Shown piece after piece: positions 44,217 to 53,586 of a stretch of 64,000 nucleotides of DNA (position 1 is the stretch's first letter; each line of letters begins with the position of its first letter). Position numbers and translations under genes: made by a program. Source of the DNA: Nitrobium sp046350935 (GTDB taxonomy: Bacteria; Nitrospirota; Thermodesulfovibrionia; Thermodesulfovibrionales; Dissulfurispiraceae); assembly GCA_046350935.1 (NCBI GenBank), contig JAXLZK010000004.1:85893-149892 (forward strand), in the 5' to 3' direction. The notes beneath the pieces were generated by a model. That model saw only the letters and a list, made by a program, of their open reading frames with translations, searched no databases and had not been told where the DNA came from.

Positions 44217-45347
44217 ATGGGTATGCAGCAGGAATCGGCGGTAAAGGTTATCATAGCAGGGGGAGGCACCGGCGGCCATCTCTTTCCGGGCATTGCCACC
44301 GCGGAAGAGCTCAGGGAGAGGGGCGTCGCGCGGGACATCGTCTTTGTCGGCACCGAGCACGGACTCGAAGCGCGGGTAATCCCGCGTGAGGGGTACCCCC
44401 TCCGTTTCGTCAGGGCGGAGGGCCTGGTGGGCCGGTCTCTCGCAAAGAAGGCGCGGGCGCTTTTTCTCTTCCTCCTTTCCCTTTACGATTCCCGCCGCAT
44501 TCTGCGCGCGGTGAAGCCGGGCATCGTCATCGGGGTCGGGGGATACGCCTCTGCCGGGATGCTGCTGACGGCGCATTTGAAGGGCATTCCCACCCTGGTG
44601 CTTGAGCAGAACTCCGTGCCGGGGTTCACCAACCGTTTTTTGGGGAAATTCGTGGACGCGGTCGCCGTCACCTATCAGGAAAGCATGGAGTTCTTTCCGC
44701 AGGGCAAGACCTATCTGACCGGGAACCCCATCCGCAAGCACATCCTGCACAAGGACCACGTGAGGAGCGGCGAGCAGCCCCACGCACTCTTTCACCTCGA
44801 AAAGGGCCTGTTCACCGTATTCGTCTCGGGGGGGAGCCTCGGGGCGCGGAGCATCAACGACGCCCTGTGCGAAGCGTTGCATTCCCTGCTGGATTTGAGG
44901 CAGAATATCCAGTTCCTTCACCAGACCGGTGAGAGAGACCACGAGAGGGTAATGGAGACATACCGGCGGCTTGGGTTCAAGGGAATGGTCGTCCCCTTCA
45001 TCTACCAGATGGCGGAGGCATACGCCCTGGCCGACCTCGTGGTCTGCCGCGCGGGCGCTTCGACGCTTGCCGAGCTGACCGCCGTTGGAAAGCCCGCCGT
45101 GCTGATCCCCTATCCCTATGCCGCGGCGAACCACCAGGAGCACAATGCGCGAAAGCTGGAGGACATGGGCGCCGCCCGGGTGATCCCCGACAGGCAGCTC
45201 AGCGGCGAGGCGCTCTCCTCCGTCATCAGGACCCTTTACGCGGACGAAAAGGCGCGAAAGGAGATGCAGAAGGCCTCCTCAGCCTTCGGGAGAGGCGATG
45301 CCGCGGAGCGGGTCGCCGATATCGCGGTAAGCCTGGTGAAAGCGTAG
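44217..45347 (+). CDS. murG: Lipid II synthase (UDP-GlcNAc transferase)
   Basis: GT-B glycosyltransferase of 376 residues. The N-terminal GGGTGGHLFPG loop, EQNSVPGFTNR, VSGGSLGARSIN and the C-terminal CRAGASTLAEL donor motif are all MurG. Start ATG at 44217 was chosen, with a second at 44223; the upstream frame overlaps ftsW. Confidence 0.96.
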   Translation: MGMQQESAVKVIIAGGGTGGHLFPGIATAEELRERGVARDIVFVGTEHGLEARVIPREGYPLRFVRAEGLVGRSLAKKARALFLFLLSLYDSRRILRAVKPGIVIGVGGYASAGMLLTAHLKGIPTLVLEQNSVPGFTNRFLGKFVDAVAVTYQESMEFFPQGKTYLTGNPIRKHILHKDHVRSGEQPHALFHLEKGLFTVFVSGGSLGARSINDALCEALHSLLDLRQNIQFLHQTGERDHERVMETYRRLGFKGMVVPFIYQMAEAYALADLVVCRAGASTLAELTAVGKPAVLIPYPYAAANHQEHNARKLEDMGAARVIPDRQLSGEALSSVIRTLYADEKARKEMQKASSAFGRGDAAERVADIAVSLVKA

Positions 45348-45414
45348 CTCCGGAAGCAGGCCGGAAGTCGGCCCAAAGCAGGAAAGAAGAGCAAGAGACA
45401 AAGGAGAGATATAT

Positions 45415-46782
45415 ATGTTCAACAAATACAGGGTGCTGCATTTTGTCGGGATCGGCGGCGTGGGAATGAGCGGCATTGCGGAAGTGCTGCATAACCTCGG
45501 CTATGAGGTGACCGGCTCCGACATCAGGGAATCCGAAACCACGACGCGGCTCCGCAGGCTCGGCATTACCGTGCACATAGGCCACCGGGAAGAGAATATC
45601 GACAGCGCGCATGTCGTCGTCATCTCTTCAGCGGTCTCGCCGGAAAATCCCGAAGTGAAAGAGGCGAAACGGCGGCTGGTGCCGGTCATTCCACGGGCGG
45701 AAATGCTCGCGGAGCTCGGCAGGCTCAAATACGGCATCCTGGTGGCCGGGGCGCACGGGAAGACCACCACCACTTCCCTTGTGGCGACTCTTCTCGGAGA
45801 AGGGGGGCTCGACCCCACGGTGGTGATCGGGGGCAAGCTCAACGCCATCGGGAGCAATGCGCGGCTAGGGCAGGGGGATTACCTTGTCGCCGAAGCCGAC
45901 GAAAGCGACGGCTCCTTCCTGAAGCTCAACCCCACCATCGCGGTCATCACGAATATCGACAGGGAGCACATGGAGTTCTTCCAGGATATCGATGTCCTGA
46001 AGTGTGCTTTTCTCTCTTTTATCAATAAGATCCCCTTCTACGGGATCGCGGTGGTCTGCATCGAGAACGACTATCTGCGGGAGCTGCTCCCCGGCATTCA
46101 GCGGAAAGTGGTCACCTACGGGTTCTCGGAAAACGCGGACATCTACGCCAGGGAGATCCGGCACTCCGGCACCGAAATGGGGTTCGAGGCGATCTTCAGG
46201 GGGAAGTCCCTCGGGTCTTTCGCCATCCCCATTCCGGGCAAACATAATGTGCTCAACAGCCTGGCCGCCATCGCCGTCGCCCTGGAGCTGCAAATCCCCC
46301 TCGATGCGGTCACGAAGGCCCTCTGCTCGTTCAGCGGGATCCACCGGAGGTTCGAGCTCAAGGGCGAAGCGAAGGGAGTACGGGTCTTCGATGACTACGG
46401 GCACCATCCCTCCGAGATAAAAGCCACCCTGAGAGCGGCGCGCGAATGCTTCCCCGGCGACAGGATCCTCGTCCTTTTTCAGCCCCACCGGTATACGAGG
46501 ACCAAAGACCTCATGGACGAGTTCGTCGGCAGTTTCGAGGACGCGGACCTGCTGTTCCTGATGGATATCTATGCGGCAGGGGAGAGGCCGATCGAGGGGG
46601 TCCATGCGGAAAAGCTCGCCCGGCGCATTCGGGAGGAGGCCGGCAGGGAGATCCGCTATATTCCCGGCAGGGAGGAGATGAAGGAGACGGTCCTCGCGCA
46701 GCTTCGCTCCGGCGACGTAGTGATCACCCTTGGCGCCGGGGACGTCTATAAGCTGGGAGAGGAGCTCGTGCAGAGACTGTAG
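45415..46782 (+). CDS. murC: UDP-MurNAc:L-alanine ligase
   Basis: MurC of 455 residues with the N-terminal HFVGIGGVGMSGIAEVL fold, ATP loop GAHGKTTTTSL, DESDGSF and HHPSEIKATL motifs. AGGAGAGATATAT precedes the ATG. Unlike many dcw clusters, murB and ddl do not follow; ftsQ comes next after 92 bp. Confidence 0.96.
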   Translation: MFNKYRVLHFVGIGGVGMSGIAEVLHNLGYEVTGSDIRESETTTRLRRLGITVHIGHREENIDSAHVVVISSAVSPENPEVKEAKRRLVPVIPRAEMLAELGRLKYGILVAGAHGKTTTTSLVATLLGEGGLDPTVVIGGKLNAIGSNARLGQGDYLVAEADESDGSFLKLNPTIAVITNIDREHMEFFQDIDVLKCAFLSFINKIPFYGIAVVCIENDYLRELLPGIQRKVVTYGFSENADIYAREIRHSGTEMGFEAIFRGKSLGSFAIPIPGKHNVLNSLAAIAVALELQIPLDAVTKALCSFSGIHRRFELKGEAKGVRVFDDYGHHPSEIKATLRAARECFPGDRILVLFQPHRYTRTKDLMDEFVGSFEDADLLFLMDIYAAGERPIEGVHAEKLARRIREEAGREIRYIPGREEMKETVLAQLRSGDVVITLGAGDVYKLGEELVQRL

Positions 46783-46821
46783 GGGGCGCCCCTGCTTCCT
46801 GCCGGGCGCTTTCGGATAGTA

Positions 46822-46852
46822 TTGGAGACAGAGAGAGGTTCCCTGCTACAAT
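46822..46852 (+). promoter_or_regulatory. Possible internal promoter for ftsQAZ
   Basis: TTGGAG (46822-46827), 19-nt spacer, TGC-TACAAT (-10 at 46847-46852). It sits in the only sizeable gap between murC and ftsQ. Weak -35. Confidence 0.35.
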
Positions 46853-46874
46853 AGAGTGCGTCGGCAGCGGGGGA

Positions 46875-47747
46875 ATGGTGAGGAGAAAACAGAGGACATT
46901 GAAGAGGAGAAGGGAGAGGGGGCAGTACCGGCTCGTCGCGGTCGCCGTGCTCCTGTCCCTCTCCGCCTGTCTCGGCGCCTTCTACTCCCTGAAGTACCTT
47001 GTGCGGGTGAGGGAGATCGTTTTTTCCGGAAACAGCCACCTCAGGAATGAGGAGCTGCGTTCCCTGGTGAAAGTGAAACAGGGCGAGGAGATGTTCCGGC
47101 TCTCCGGCCGGCAGATCTACCAGAACCTCAAACGGTCCCCCTGGATCAAGGAGGCGGTCATCCGCCGGGAACTGTCGGGCAGGATGCTCGTCAGGGTGAC
47201 GGAGGGGGTGCCGCTCGCCGTGGTGAGCCTGGCGGACCGTCCTTACCTGGTCGACCGGGACGGAAGCATCCTTGAGCCGATACGAGAGGGAACCGCCCTG
47301 TTTCTCCCCCTGATAAGGGAGATCGATCCCGGTGCGAACAAAGGCACCTACGAGGAAGCGATCCGGCTCATCGAGGTGCTCCGCGACAGCAAGTCGCTCC
47401 TGTACGATGGGAATGTGGTGATCACGGGCAACAGGCCCGAGGACCTTACCATGGTCGTCGGCGGCGTCGCGGTCCGGGTGGGCACGGGAGATTTCGGGAA
47501 GAAGCTGGAGCGGCTCGCCTTCGTCAGGGACGAGGTGCAGAAGAGGAACATGGCGGTGGAGTACATCGACCTCCGGTTTTCGAATAAAATTATTGTAAAA
47601 CCCGTGGTGCAGGAGCTGCCCGGGCCTGCACAGGAGTCGGGCAGGGAGAACGGGAATACCCCTGAGAGGAAAGCGGCCCCCGCGAAAGGCGAAGAGAAGG
47701 GAAAGAGGCTGGCAGAGCAGAGGAATGGAAAGAAGAAGAAGGGGTAA
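46875..47747 (+). CDS. ftsQ: Cell-division protein FtsQ
   Basis: A 290-residue bitopic protein: basic N-terminus, one membrane helix (about 20-40), a POTRA domain (VREIVFSGNSHLRNEEL) and the FtsQ beta domain (AVVSLADRPYLVDRDGSILE). The C-terminal tail is Lys/Glu-rich and overlaps ftsA by 23 nt. It scaffolds FtsL in the divisome. Confidence 0.9.
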   Translation: MVRRKQRTLKRRRERGQYRLVAVAVLLSLSACLGAFYSLKYLVRVREIVFSGNSHLRNEELRSLVKVKQGEEMFRLSGRQIYQNLKRSPWIKEAVIRRELSGRMLVRVTEGVPLAVVSLADRPYLVDRDGSILEPIREGTALFLPLIREIDPGANKGTYEEAIRLIEVLRDSKSLLYDGNVVITGNRPEDLTMVVGGVAVRVGTGDFGKKLERLAFVRDEVQKRNMAVEYIDLRFSNKIIVKPVVQELPGPAQESGRENGNTPERKAAPAKGEEKGKRLAEQRNGKKKKG

Positions 47748-49041
47748 CAGCAGCGCTATCGTTGCCGGGCTCGACGTAGGCACCACGAAAATCTGTGCAA
47801 TTGTGGGCGAGGTGACCGGGGAGGGGATCGACATCCTCGCGGTCAGCTCTTCCCCCTCCAATGGGCTGAAAAAAGGGGTGGTGATCGATATAGAAGCTAC
47901 CGCCCATTCGATCAGACGGGCCGTGGCCGACGTGTCCGAAGAGACCGGCATCGATATCACCGAAGTGTACGTCGGCATTGCGGGGAGCCATATCAAGAGC
48001 TTCAGCAGCAGCGGGGCAGTGGGTATCAAGGGCAAAGAGGTGACCCAGGAGGATGTGGAGAGGGCGATCGACTCCGCGAGCGCCGTGTACATTCCCCTGG
48101 ACAGGGAGATCCTCCATGTCCTCCCTACCGAGTTCATTCTCGACGGCCTGGAGGGGATCAAGGACCCGGTGGGCATGACAGGGGTGCGGCTCGAGGTGAA
48201 GGTGTACATCGTCACCGGTGCGGTGACCTCGGTGCAGAACCTGCTGAAATGCTGCGAACGCGCCGGGCTCGACGTCATCGACATCGTCCTGCAGCCGCTG
48301 GCTTCCTCCCATGCCGTCCTCACTCCCTACGAGAGGGAGATGGGCATTGTACTGGTGGACATCGGGGGGGGCACCACGGATATCGCCCTGCACAAGGACG
48401 AGTGGCTGCGCCATACCGCGGTGCTCGGCATCGGCGGCAACCATTTCACCAACGACGTGTCGATAGGATTGAAGCTGCCCTTTCCCGAGGCGGAGCGGGT
48501 GAAGAAGAAATACGGCTCCGTTCTGCTCCCCGGGGCTGCTGAGGAGGGCGGACAGACGGAGGTGGACGTGGTGGCGATCGACGGCCAAGTGCGGACGATC
48601 CCCCGGAAATACCTTACGGAGATACTTCACCCTCGCGGAGAGGAGCTGCTGGACCTGGTGAAGCAGGAAATCCAGGCCCTGCACCAGAGCGGGATTGCTG
48701 CGGCAGGGGTCGTGCTTACCGGAGGGGCTTCCCTCCTCTCCGGGTTCGACAGGATGGCGGAGGCGGTCCTCGGGCTGCCGGTCAGGATAGGGTATCCCGA
48801 CAGGCCGCTCCGCGCTCCCGCCGGGGGCGGATACGCTCCCCCGGCACCGGTCATGCAGCAGGTGAACGGGCTGAAGAGCGAATGCAACACCCCCGTATAC
48901 GCCACTGCTGTCGGGCTTGTCCTCTACGGTGCGGAATCCGTCGTCCCCGCAGAGGGGAAGTTTCTCTCTTCAGACCTGCTCGGCAGGGTCGTGAACAAGA
49001 TGACGGGCTGGTTCAAAAAGATAGTTGGCGGCAGGCAGTGA
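47725..49041 (+). CDS. ftsA: Cell-division protein FtsA
   Basis: Actin-like membrane tether of FtsZ, 438 residues. Phosphate loop IVAGLDVGTTKICAIVGE, the 1C domain (YVGIAGSHI), VDIGGGTTDIAL and GGASLLSGF are typical. The C-terminus has the amphipathic membrane-targeting helix (KMTGWFKKIVGG). Confidence 0.96.
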   Translation: MERRRRGNSSAIVAGLDVGTTKICAIVGEVTGEGIDILAVSSSPSNGLKKGVVIDIEATAHSIRRAVADVSEETGIDITEVYVGIAGSHIKSFSSSGAVGIKGKEVTQEDVERAIDSASAVYIPLDREILHVLPTEFILDGLEGIKDPVGMTGVRLEVKVYIVTGAVTSVQNLLKCCERAGLDVIDIVLQPLASSHAVLTPYEREMGIVLVDIGGGTTDIALHKDEWLRHTAVLGIGGNHFTNDVSIGLKLPFPEAERVKKKYGSVLLPGAAEEGGQTEVDVVAIDGQVRTIPRKYLTEILHPRGEELLDLVKQEIQALHQSGIAAAGVVLTGGASLLSGFDRMAEAVLGLPVRIGYPDRPLRAPAGGGYAPPAPVMQQVNGLKSECNTPVYATAVGLVLYGAESVVPAEGKFLSSDLLGRVVNKMTGWFKKIVGGRQ

Positions 49042-49174
49042 GGGGAAGAGCCCTGCTGAGAAGAGCGGCAGGGGGAGGGCGGCAGGAATACGCAGGGCGG
49101 AGCGGGAATGCGGGGAGAAGACAGCGGGGAGCTCCTGCTGTTCAGTGTGCGCCTCATCGTAAAAAGGAGGTTCC

Positions 49175-50500
49175 ATGTTTCAGTTGGAAGACGTCGGGAG
49201 ACTGATTGCGAAAATAAAGGTCGTCGGCATTGGGGGCGGCGGCGGCAACGCCATCAACAGCATGGTTGCGGCCAACATCTTCGGCGTTGAGTTCATTGCG
49301 GTCAATACGGACAACCAGCACCTCGACGCCTCCATGGCGCCGGTGAAGGTGCAGATAGGGACGGAGCTGACAAAGGGGCTGGGCGCGGGCTCGAACCCTG
49401 ATATCGGGAGGCATGCGGCCATCGAAGACAGGGACACCCTGGCCGGATGCATCGAGGGGGCCGATATGGTCTTCATCACCGCGGGCATGGGAGGAGGCAC
49501 CGGGACCGGCGCCGCTCCGGTGGTGGCGGGCATTGCGAAAGAAATGGGGATCCTCACCGTCGGGGTGGTGACGAAGCCCTTCTACTACGAAGGAAGAAAG
49601 AGGTCCATCAATGCGGAAGAAGGCATCCGTGAGCTGAAGAACAATGTGGACACGCTCATCGTGATCCCCAACGACAGGATCCATCTGGTGGTGGAGAAGG
49701 GGACTCCGCTGCTCAAGTCTTTCTCGATTGCCAACGACGTGCTCAGACAGGCGATACAGGGTATTTCCGACCTGATCCTGATCCCCGGCCTGATCAACCT
49801 CGATTTTGCGGATGTCAGGACGGTGATGGAGAGCGCGGGCAAGGCGGTCATCGGGATGGGGTACGGCAAAGGGGAGGGGAGCGCCTTCGATGCGGCGAAA
49901 AGGGCCATTTCCAACCCCCTCCTCGAAGAATCCTCCATCGAGGGGGCGAAGGGCATCCTTATCAATATTACCGGGGGCATCAGCATGTCCCTCGACGCCG
50001 TCCAGGAAGCGGCGACCCTGATCCACGAGTCCGCGGACGACGAGGCGAACATTATCCTGGGAGCGGTGATCAACCCCGATATGGAGGAGGAGGTGCGGGT
50101 CACTGTCATCGCCACGGGGCTCGAAGAGCGGGTGGAGAAGGCGGAGCTGCCCCAGATCAAGAAGTGGGCGCCGAAGAGGAAGCCCATGAGCCTCAAGGGG
50201 TCCGAAAGGATACTGGCGAAGAGCATCGACGCCTCTACGAAGGAGCACCCGCCGCTGAAGGGATATGCGAAGGAGCCGCACGACGACGATCTGCTGCCCC
50301 TCGAGGGGCCCGATACCCGGACGCACGGTACGGAGGGCGATCCCTTTTCCCTGCGGGGGAAGGAGAGGGAGGAAAAGCCCGCCGCGGAGAAGACCTCTCC
50401 GCTTCCGGCAGAGCTCTCCCCCGAGGCGCTCGATAAGACACTTTTCGAGTCTGCCGAGGATGTATACGACATCCCCACCTTCCTGAGAAAGCAGACGTAA
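49175..50500 (+). CDS. ftsZ: Cell-division GTPase FtsZ
   Basis: Tubulin-like GTPase of 441 residues. It has GIGGGGGNAINSM, the signature loop GGGTGTGAAP, synergy loop residues around NLDFADVRTVM and a variable linker of about 100 residues. The C-terminal peptide YDIPTFLRKQ binds FtsA and other partners. AAGGAGG precedes the ATG. It closes the dcw cluster after a 133-bp gap from ftsA. Confidence 0.97.
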   Translation: MFQLEDVGRLIAKIKVVGIGGGGGNAINSMVAANIFGVEFIAVNTDNQHLDASMAPVKVQIGTELTKGLGAGSNPDIGRHAAIEDRDTLAGCIEGADMVFITAGMGGGTGTGAAPVVAGIAKEMGILTVGVVTKPFYYEGRKRSINAEEGIRELKNNVDTLIVIPNDRIHLVVEKGTPLLKSFSIANDVLRQAIQGISDLILIPGLINLDFADVRTVMESAGKAVIGMGYGKGEGSAFDAAKRAISNPLLEESSIEGAKGILINITGGISMSLDAVQEAATLIHESADDEANIILGAVINPDMEEEVRVTVIATGLEERVEKAELPQIKKWAPKRKPMSLKGSERILAKSIDASTKEHPPLKGYAKEPHDDDLLPLEGPDTRTHGTEGDPFSLRGKEREEKPAAEKTSPLPAELSPEALDKTLFESAEDVYDIPTFLRKQT

Positions 50501-50564
50501 GGGTGCGTATGCAGCATGTTTTCCGTTGCGACCCGCCGCACCGCACAGGGGAGAAGGCGGTGGC

Positions 50565-52223
50565 GTGAACCGCAGGCTTGTCGAGAAGGCGGAGGCTCTC
50601 TTGACCCGGGAAAAGGGTGCGATCCGGAAAGACCACGGCGGCAGAATACGCATCTGCCTCGTCTACCCGAACACCTACCCGGTGGGGATGTCGAACCTCG
50701 GCTTCCAGGGTATCTATGGGCTCCTCAACCGGAGGGACGACGTGGTCTGCGAGAGGGCCTTCCTTCCCGGCGATGAGGACCTCGAAGAGTACCGGAGGAC
50801 GAAGACACCCCTCTTCTCCCTGGAATCCAAAACACCGGTGGGCGAATTCGATATCGTCGCCTTCTCCATCTCTTTTGAAAACGATTACCCCGCTGTCCTG
50901 AAGATCCTCGAGCTAGCGAAGGTCCCCTTCCGCTCCCGGGAAAGAAACCCCTACCATCCCCTGGTCGCTGCAGGCGGCGTCTTCGCCTTTTTCAACCCCG
51001 AGCCCCTCGCGCCCGCATTCGACATCGTCTTTATCGGAGAGGCTGAGGAGTCCCTGGAAGAGTTCCTCGAAGTGTACAGGGGCGGGAGGGAGAAAGGAGG
51101 CAGACCCGAAGACTGGAAGCAGTTCGTCAAAAAGAACGCTCTCTCCCTTGCGGGGGTCTACGTTCCCGAATACTACTCCCTCTCCTATCATGCAGACGGC
51201 ACGATTGCCGGCAGGAGCGCCCTGCACGGGGCACCCGGGAGGATCAGGCGGCGGTACCTGAAGGACTTTGCGAAATCGCCCCTTACCACCGCCGTCGTCA
51301 CCCCCGATTCCGAATTCTCCTCCATGTACCTGGTCGAGATCATGCGGGGATGCCCCTGGAGCTGCCGCTTCTGTCTGGTGGGGCACATCTACACTCCGCT
51401 GAGAAAGAAAGACCCCGCCGCCGTTTTCGCGGAGATCGATGCAGCCGGTGCGCTTGCCCGGAGGGTAGGGCTGATAGGCCCCTCGCTGAGCGATTATCCC
51501 CATATTCATGAGGTCCTCTGCATGGAGGGGGTCAGCTTCTCTCTCACCTCGCTCCGCGCCAGCGAGAAGAGTGCCGCTCTGGTGCGCTTTCTGAAAGGCA
51601 GCAGGAGCGTCTCGATCGCCCCAGAAGCGGGCACGGAGAGGATGCGGCGGGTCATCAACAAAAAAGTGACGGAAAGGGATATCCTGTCCACCTCTTCCCT
51701 CCTCTTTGCCGCGGGGACCGGGACCCTCCGCCTCTATTTCATGATCGGCCTCCCCACGGAAACGGACGAAGACGTTTCCGGCATCGCGGACCTGGTGAAG
51801 AAGATACGGGGGCTTTCGGCAAAGGGGAACATCACTCTCAGTGTCAGCACCTTTGTGCCGAAGCCCTTCACCCCTTTCCAGTGGCATCCCATGGCCCCCC
51901 TCTCCGCGGTGAAGGAGAAGCTGAAGCGCATCAAGAGAGAGTTGAAGGACGTGCGGGGGGTCAAAGTGCTGCACGACGTTCCCAAATACGCGCATATGCA
52001 GGGCCTCTTCGCCCGGGGGGACCGGAGAATCTTCGCGGTGCTGGAAGCGATGACCGCTGAGGACGACTGGGGAGAGGCCTGTTCGGCTGCAGGGGTGGAC
52101 CGTGATTTTTATCTCTTCAGGGAGCGCGATGCCGGCGAAAACCTCCCCTGGGATTTCATCGAGACCGGTTCCGGCAAAGAGAGCCTGTGGAGAGAGTATC
52201 GCACTGCCCTCTCCGTACCGTAG
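50565..52223 (+). CDS. Radical SAM protein with N-terminal B12-binding-like domain
   Basis: Protein of 552 residues. The N-terminal part (RICLVYPNTYPVGMSNLGF) resembles the cobalamin-binding-like fold of B12-type radical SAM enzymes. The radical SAM core has the [4Fe-4S] motif CPWSCRFC and downstream SIAPEAGTERMRRVINK. Its substrate is unknown; many such proteins follow dcw or tRNA genes with no assigned role. Start GTG at 50565 follows GGAGAAGG; an ATG at 50526 is less likely. Confidence 0.85.
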   Translation: MNRRLVEKAEALLTREKGAIRKDHGGRIRICLVYPNTYPVGMSNLGFQGIYGLLNRRDDVVCERAFLPGDEDLEEYRRTKTPLFSLESKTPVGEFDIVAFSISFENDYPAVLKILELAKVPFRSRERNPYHPLVAAGGVFAFFNPEPLAPAFDIVFIGEAEESLEEFLEVYRGGREKGGRPEDWKQFVKKNALSLAGVYVPEYYSLSYHADGTIAGRSALHGAPGRIRRRYLKDFAKSPLTTAVVTPDSEFSSMYLVEIMRGCPWSCRFCLVGHIYTPLRKKDPAAVFAEIDAAGALARRVGLIGPSLSDYPHIHEVLCMEGVSFSLTSLRASEKSAALVRFLKGSRSVSIAPEAGTERMRRVINKKVTERDILSTSSLLFAAGTGTLRLYFMIGLPTETDEDVSGIADLVKKIRGLSAKGNITLSVSTFVPKPFTPFQWHPMAPLSAVKEKLKRIKRELKDVRGVKVLHDVPKYAHMQGLFARGDRRIFAVLEAMTAEDDWGEACSAAGVDRDFYLFRERDAGENLPWDFIETGSGKESLWREYRTALSVP

Positions 52224-52235
52224 AAAGGAGAAGAA

Positions 52236-52997
52236 ATGGTCAAAAAAGCAGTGATGGTGCTCCTGGCGGTGCTGGTATGCACGAAAGCCTATGCCGCCCA
52301 TCCCCTTATCACCGACGATACGGGGACGCAGGGGAGGGGAAAGACGCAGCTTGAGTTTCTCGTCGAATACGAGCATGACAAAGAGGACGGTGTCACCACC
52401 AACAGTCTCACCGGACCGACACTTCCGGTCCTCACCCACGGGCTGACCGATTCCGTGGACCTTGTCCTCGGTGTCTCGTACCTCTCGGTAAGGACGAAGG
52501 AGAACGGGGATGTCAGCAGGGAGAAGGGGATTTCCGACACGTCCGTTGAAGTGAAGTGGCGTTTTTACGAAAAAGACGGCCTCAGCTTCGCCCTGAAACC
52601 GGGGGTAACCCTTCCCACGGGGGACGACGACAAAGGCCTGGGAGCGGGACGGGTCACGTACGGCCTCTTTCTGATCGGCACCAAGGAGCTGAAACCGTGG
52701 GCGTTTCATCTGAACACGGGGTACCGGAGAAACGAGAACAAGGTGGATGAAAGAAAAGATGTGTGGCATGCCTCCCTTGCAGCGGAGCTGGAGGTAGTGA
52801 AGGACCTGAGGGCGGTGGCGAATATCGGGATGGAGAGAAACCATGACAGGGCCTCCCACGTGGACCCTGCTTTTCTTCTGGGAGGCTTCATTTACTCCCT
52901 TTCGGAGAGCGTTGATCTCGATGTGGGGATCAAGGGCGGCCTGAACAGGCCGGAGGCTGACTATACGCTTTTGACCGGGGTGACAGTGCGCTTTTAA
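52236..52997 (+). CDS. Outer-membrane beta-barrel protein (phenol-degradation MetA-like)
   Basis: A 253-residue protein with a signal peptide (cleavage near AYAAHPL) and alternating beta-strand pattern. It ends in aromatic Phe, as outer-membrane barrels do. The opening HPLITDDTGTQGRGKTQLE is typical of the putative MetA-pathway outer-membrane family. AAAGGAGAAGAA precedes the ATG. Function unknown. Confidence 0.75.
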   Translation: MVKKAVMVLLAVLVCTKAYAAHPLITDDTGTQGRGKTQLEFLVEYEHDKEDGVTTNSLTGPTLPVLTHGLTDSVDLVLGVSYLSVRTKENGDVSREKGISDTSVEVKWRFYEKDGLSFALKPGVTLPTGDDDKGLGAGRVTYGLFLIGTKELKPWAFHLNTGYRRNENKVDERKDVWHASLAAELEVVKDLRAVANIGMERNHDRASHVDPAFLLGGFIYSLSESVDLDVGIKGGLNRPEADYTLLTGVTVRF

Positions 52998-53115
52998 GGG
53001 TGGGATCCGCGGCGGCTCCCGCGCCCTGCCCCGGAGAGGCATTTTCAGCTTTTCTTTGCGCCAGGGGACGCTGTGGGCAGATCAGGCCGGAGGGACTGTC
53101 CGCGCCGGGTAAGAC

Positions 53116-53577
53116 CTACTGTTTTACCTCGAAAATGAAATCGATCTCCAGCGGAGCATCGAGGGGGAGTCCGTACACTCCTACCGCGGCCCGCGCGTGC
53201 CTGCCCGCTTCGCCGAAGATCTCGAAAAGGAGGTCCGAAGCGGCGTTCAGTACCGCGGGCTGCCCGGTGAAGCCGGGCCCCGAGGCCACGAATCCGTTGA
53301 GCTTGACACACCTGCTTACCGCATCGAGGTTCCCCAGGTGGGACCGGATGACCGCGAGGGCATTGATGACGATCTGGCGCGCGTCTTGCTGCGCCTCTTC
53401 GAGGGAGAGCGCTTCGCCCACCCTGCCGGTCCGTATCAGCTTCCCCGCCCGCAAGGGGAGTATCCCGCTCAGGAAGAGGAGATTCCCCGTCCGGACGCAG
53501 GGGACATAGGAACCCAGCGGCTTTGCCGCTTCCGGGAGCTCGATGCCCAACTCCTTCACTCTCGTTTCGTACGACAT
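53116..53577 (-). CDS. RidA/YjgF-family protein (enamine/imine deaminase type)
   Basis: A 153-residue RidA-superfamily protein: GNLLFLSGILPL, ALAVIRSHLGNLDAV and the Arg-containing RAAVGVYGLPLDAPLEIDFI segment that binds the carboxylate of 2-aminoacrylate-type substrates. It is longer than classic RidA (about 128 residues), so it may belong to another subgroup. It follows leuC by 9 nt on the minus strand. Confidence 0.88.
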   Translation of the reverse strand: MSYETRVKELGIELPEAAKPLGSYVPCVRTGNLLFLSGILPLRAGKLIRTGRVGEALSLEEAQQDARQIVINALAVIRSHLGNLDAVSRCVKLNGFVASGPGFTGQPAVLNAASDLLFEIFGEAGRHARAAVGVYGLPLDAPLEIDFIFEVKQ

Positions 53578-53586
53578 GCCTCCTCC

